From CAZGLR01 sp964526635 (GTDB taxonomy: Bacteria; Zixibacteria; MSB-5A5; GN15; JAAZOE01), in contig CAZGLR010000077.1 of NCBI GenBank assembly GCA_964526635.1, positions 1 to 16,020 of the forward strand: a stretch of DNA of 16,020 bases, read 5' to 3'. The translations under genes and the position numbers were made by a program. Within the stretch, counting starts at the first letter, position 1. Each line of letters begins with the position of its first letter. Below the pieces are notes generated by a model that was given only the letters and a program-made list of their open reading frames with translations, did no database searches and was not told the origin of the DNA. Of the stretch, positions 13,057-16,020 are shown in pieces.

Positions 13057-15143
13057 GATGCAACCTCTGCCGGTTCACTCATCAATTCCACCATGCCCGA
13101 TGACATTACCGAGACATCACGATGGATTTCATTGTAGGAGATGACAGTCAACTGCGGCAGCGCCGCTTCCATCAGCCGACGGAAGGCGAGCCGCACATTC
13201 GGCGATGTCAAACAGACCGGATGATGCCCGGCCGCGCCGAGCACATCCACCTGGCGCATTGTTGCCCGCACCAGTTGTTCCGTAACATCGGGAGGCAGAA
13301 TAACCATTATCCCCTGTTTCGTATTTTGCACGGAGTCGGATAAAAGCTGCTCGACCTGCGGTGACAGCGTGAAGCAGTGGATCTGATTGCTGTCATCCTT
13401 GAGCATGTTCGATATCTGGCGGTTCAGCGCGATCCGGCAATACTCCGACAGCACTTCCGGATCCTTGGTCATCACCGCATAATCAGATACTGTTTCCATA
13501 ATCGTGCCCAGATCACGGATCGGCACCCGCTCGGAAAGCAGCATCTGCAAAATCTTGTGTATCGTCGGCAGCGGAACCACCTCGCCCACGACGCCATCGA
13601 CCAGCGCCGGCTGATCTTCACGGAGAGTATCCAGCAGGTGCTGGACATCCTGCCGCGAGACAATCTCGGCGGCATTCGTACGGATCACTTCGGTCAGATG
13701 TGTGGCCAGGACAGCCGAGGGCTCGACCACGGTATAACCTTTGGCCTCGGCGGTTTCTTTCAGATTAGGGATAATCCAGCGGGCCCGGAGTCCGAACGCC
13801 GGTTCAGTCGTCTCAAAACCCTCGATTTCATCTTCGATATAACCGGGATTGATCGCCATATAGTGATCCGGCATCATATCGCCCTTGGCCGCCACCAGCC
13901 CCTTGATTTTGATGACATACTGATTGGGTTCAAGCTGCACGTTGTCGCGGATGCGGATAGCCGGAACAATCATCCCCACCTCGGTGGCCAGTTGCCGGCG
14001 TATCACACTGATCCGATCCAGCAGATCACCGCCCTGATTGGTATCAACCAGCGGAATCAGGCCATAGCCGATCTCGGTTTCCAGCGTATCGACCCGGAGC
14101 AGATCTTCGGTTTTCTCTTCCCGGGGTTTCTCGTCTCTGGCCTTTTCGGTTTCTTTGGTTTCCTGCTCGAGAAATTTTTGATTGCGTTCCATCATGAAGG
14201 CCGAGATACCGAGAACCGAACCCAGGACGACAAACGGCAGCGTCGGCATACCCGGCACAATTCCGAACATGAATATCACACCGGAAGCCACCATGATCGC
14301 GCGCGGCTGCCTGGCCATCTGCCGGGTCAAATCCCTGCCCATATTATCTTCAGCCGCTGCGCGGGTAACGATAATACCCGAGGCGGTCGAGACAATCAGT
14401 GCCGGGATCTGGGTTACCAGACCATCGCCGACCGACAGCAGCGTGTAGGTCATCAACGATTGCGTCACCGACATTCCTTCAATCGCAACACCGATGATAA
14501 AACCGGCAATTACGTTGATAGCCGTGATAAGTATTCCCGCAATGGCATCGCCGCGGACAAACTTCGAGGCGCCATCCATAGCCCCGTAAAAGTCAGCCTC
14601 GCGGGCAATCAGAGCACGGCGATCGCGCGCCTCGGTATCGGATAACAACCCGGCATTGAGATCAGCGTCGATCGCCATCTGTTTACCGGGCATGGCGTCC
14701 AGTGTGAACCGTGCCGATACTTCCGAAATTCGCGTGGCGCCCTTGGTGATGACGACAAACTGAATAATGACCAGAATAAGAAAGACAATAAAGCCGACGA
14801 CGTAATTGCCTTTGACCACGAAATTTCCAAATGAATTGATCACCTCACCGGCATATCCCTCACCCAGAATCAATCGCGTCGAGGCCACGTTCAGTGACAG
14901 TCGAATCAGGGTCACAATGAGGAGCATGCCCGGAAACACCGATAAATCCAGCGGTGACTTGATATAGAGAGTCGAGATCAGGATGACTATCGAGAAGGCG
15001 ATATTGAACGCCAGGGCGAAATCAAGAAACGTTGCCGGGACCGGCAGCACCAGCACCGCGATGACCGAAACGACCATCACGGCCATAGCGATATCGCTAT
15101 GATTGGCCAATAGCTCCAGAAGGCCCTGACGCGGTTTATCCAC
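13053..15143 (-). CDS. flhA: Flagellar export gate protein FlhA
   Basis: FlhA is the largest membrane subunit of the flagellar type III export gate and the docking platform for chaperone-substrate complexes. The 696-residue length is normal. Residues 1-320 carry about eight membrane helices. The FHIPEP-family signature is seen as DGASKFVRGDAIAGILIT at residues 190-207. A charged Lys/Glu-rich linker follows at 321-350, then the cytoplasmic domain at 355-696 ending with the conserved ISYNEI (668-673). The start is a GTG inside the flhB stop region, preceded by a G-rich Shine-Dalgarno-like run; the stop overlaps the flhF start as ATGA. The order flhB-flhA-flhF is a classic flagellar cluster. No irregularities were seen. 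Confidence 0.97.
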   Translation of the reverse strand: MDKPRQGLLELLANHSDIAMAVMVVSVIAVLVLPVPATFLDFALAFNIAFSIVILISTLYIKSPLDLSVFPGMLLIVTLIRLSLNVASTRLILGEGYAGEVINSFGNFVVKGNYVVGFIVFLILVIIQFVVITKGATRISEVSARFTLDAMPGKQMAIDADLNAGLLSDTEARDRRALIAREADFYGAMDGASKFVRGDAIAGILITAINVIAGFIIGVAIEGMSVTQSLMTYTLLSVGDGLVTQIPALIVSTASGIIVTRAAAEDNMGRDLTRQMARQPRAIMVASGVIFMFGIVPGMPTLPFVVLGSVLGISAFMMERNQKFLEQETKETEKARDEKPREEKTEDLLRVDTLETEIGYGLIPLVDTNQGGDLLDRISVIRRQLATEVGMIVPAIRIRDNVQLEPNQYVIKIKGLVAAKGDMMPDHYMAINPGYIEDEIEGFETTEPAFGLRARWIIPNLKETAEAKGYTVVEPSAVLATHLTEVIRTNAAEIVSRQDVQHLLDTLREDQPALVDGVVGEVVPLPTIHKILQMLLSERVPIRDLGTIMETVSDYAVMTKDPEVLSEYCRIALNRQISNMLKDDSNQIHCFTLSPQVEQLLSDSVQNTKQGIMVILPPDVTEQLVRATMRQVDVLGAAGHHPVCLTSPNVRLAFRRLMEAALPQLTVISYNEIHRDVSVMSSGMVELMSEPAEVAS

Positions 15144-16020
15144 GGCTCACCCCCCGGCTTTTCTTGATCTTGTAGATGTAGGCCAGAACTTCAGCCACCG
15201 CCTTATACAATGTCGAGGGTATATACTGCCCGATATCGACCAGTTTGAAAAGCGAACGCGCCAGCGGTTTATTTTCGACTATCGGGACACCATGTTCTTT
15301 GGCGATCCGCTTGATATGTTCAGCGATCAGTCGCTGGCCCTTGGCCACGACCATCGGAGCATCCATTGCATCGGAATCGTATTTAAGGGCGACTGCAATA
15401 TGGGTCGGGTTGGTGACGACGACATCGGCATCAGGAATTTCCGACATCATACGCGACCGTGACATCTCGCGCTGCAACTGCCTGATCCGGCTTTTGAGCT
15501 GCGGGTTGCCCTCGGTGTCTTTCATTTCCTCGCGGATTTCCTGCTTGGTCATCTTCAGCTTGTTGGTGAAGTCATAGCGCTGGAACATGAAATCGAAAAT
15601 CGCGATGATAAACATCGCCAGGGCGATCTTGATCGCCAGAAACAGCGCGAGTTTACCCAGCGTTATGAAATACTCCGGCACGGTTTTGTCCGGCAATTCC
15701 AGTATCTGCGGGACCCAGCCGGAAATCGTCGTATAGGCAATCGTGGCAATGACGATTATCTTGAGAACATCCTTAACCAGTTCGACCAGCGAACGGGGCG
15801 ACAACAGCCGCTTGATACCCTTGATGATGTCGAATTTGTCCAGCTTCGGTTCCAATGCTTTGGTAGAAAACATCACCCCGACCTGCGCGATATTGCTCAG
15901 GTAGGCAAAAACTGCCAATGTCAGCAGAATCGGTCCCAGGATCATGGCAAATTGAGTGGCCGTATTGGTAAAGATGCTGTGCACTGACCCGGGCGTGATC
16001 TCCACACTTGGCGCATGACC
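15136..16020 (-). CDS. flhB: Flagellar export apparatus protein FlhB (5' end cut by window edge)
   Basis: FlhB is the inner-membrane subunit of the flagellar type III export gate; its cytoplasmic domain sets the switch from rod/hook to filament export. The reading frame is open to the window edge (codons for G-H-A-P-S precede a GTG at 16005), so that GTG is not taken as the start. About 294 residues are visible, and by comparison with a usual length near 360 roughly 65-75 N-terminal residues including the first membrane helix are missing. Three hydrophobic segments are visible, followed by a basic linker and the NPTH autocleavage motif (codons 15411-15400) in the context VVVTNPTHIAVAL. The conserved stretch QVGVMFSTKALEPKLDK matches the family well. 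The gene overlaps flhA by 8 bases, so translation is probably coupled. Identification is secure. Confidence 0.96.
   Translation of the reverse strand, partial: GHAPSVEITPGSVHSIFTNTATQFAMILGPILLTLAVFAYLSNIAQVGVMFSTKALEPKLDKFDIIKGIKRLLSPRSLVELVKDVLKIIVIATIAYTTISGWVPQILELPDKTVPEYFITLGKLALFLAIKIALAMFIIAIFDFMFQRYDFTNKLKMTKQEIREEMKDTEGNPQLKSRIRQLQREMSRSRMMSEIPDADVVVTNPTHIAVALKYDSDAMDAPMVVAKGQRLIAEHIKRIAKEHGVPIVENKPLARSLFKLVDIGQYIPSTLYKAVAEVLAYIYKIKKSRGVSRG

Noticed and set aside
13377..14645. Long open frame on the plus strand (422 codons) opposite flhA
   Set aside because: It is antisense to a strongly recognised flhA; its product is His/Arg/Gln-rich with no domain, as expected from the complement of a GC-rich gene.
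16003..16005. GTG at 16005 as the start of flhB
   Set aside because: The frame stays open to the window edge, and a start here would remove the first membrane helix and about 70 residues of the family.

Overview
The window is a single, gap-free gene train: all nineteen genes I can support lie on the minus strand, with spacings from a 26-base overlap to a 72-base gap. The gene order therefore runs from position 16020 down to 1. By content it is the distal half of a flagellar/chemotaxis operon from a motile bacterium of moderate GC. The order flhB-flhA-flhF-flhG-sigma28-(SwrB/DUF2802-like) is the one seen in Bacillus and in several deep-branching and delta-proteobacterial-like lineages. The exported protein, the DUF2225 protein, the PilZ trio and the FapA-type protein suggest an environmental bacterium outside the Gammaproteobacteria, possibly an FCB-group candidate phylum. 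That placement is inference only: no rRNA or ribosomal marker is present.

Region 1 (16020-9386) is core motility. It holds flhB (5' end cut by the window edge) and flhA (export gate), flhF and flhG (flagellar placement and number), and a FliA/SigD-type sigma factor. These are followed by a small charged protein of unknown function and a membrane-anchored SwrB/DUF2802-like protein.

Region 2 (9353-5542) is an accessory control block: a zinc-ribbon DUF2225 protein, three consecutive PilZ proteins with intact c-di-GMP-binding motifs, and a small exported protein of unknown function.

Region 3 (5540-1) is a soluble signalling block. It contains a GAF-HisKA protein with no ATPase domain, a PAS-GAF-HisKA protein whose ATPase domain has lost its key residues, and three single-domain receivers. 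It also has a 129-residue protein that resembles the tip of a chemoreceptor hairpin, a CheW with a histone-H1-like basic tail, and the start of a FapA/DUF342 protein. A candidate sigma-28 promoter lies in the only sizeable gap (658-729).

Together the genes suggest that building, placing and braking of the flagellum (FlhA/B, FlhF/G, sigma28, PilZ) are co-expressed with a cytoplasmic sensory relay that may work without a classical kinase of its own. The most unusual parts are the two ATPase-defective 'kinases', the mini-receptor/CheW pair, and an FlhF/FlhG pair whose signature motifs differ from the textbook ones. No mobile elements, RNA genes, CRISPR arrays or convincing terminators were seen, and no stretch longer than 72 bases lies outside genes.
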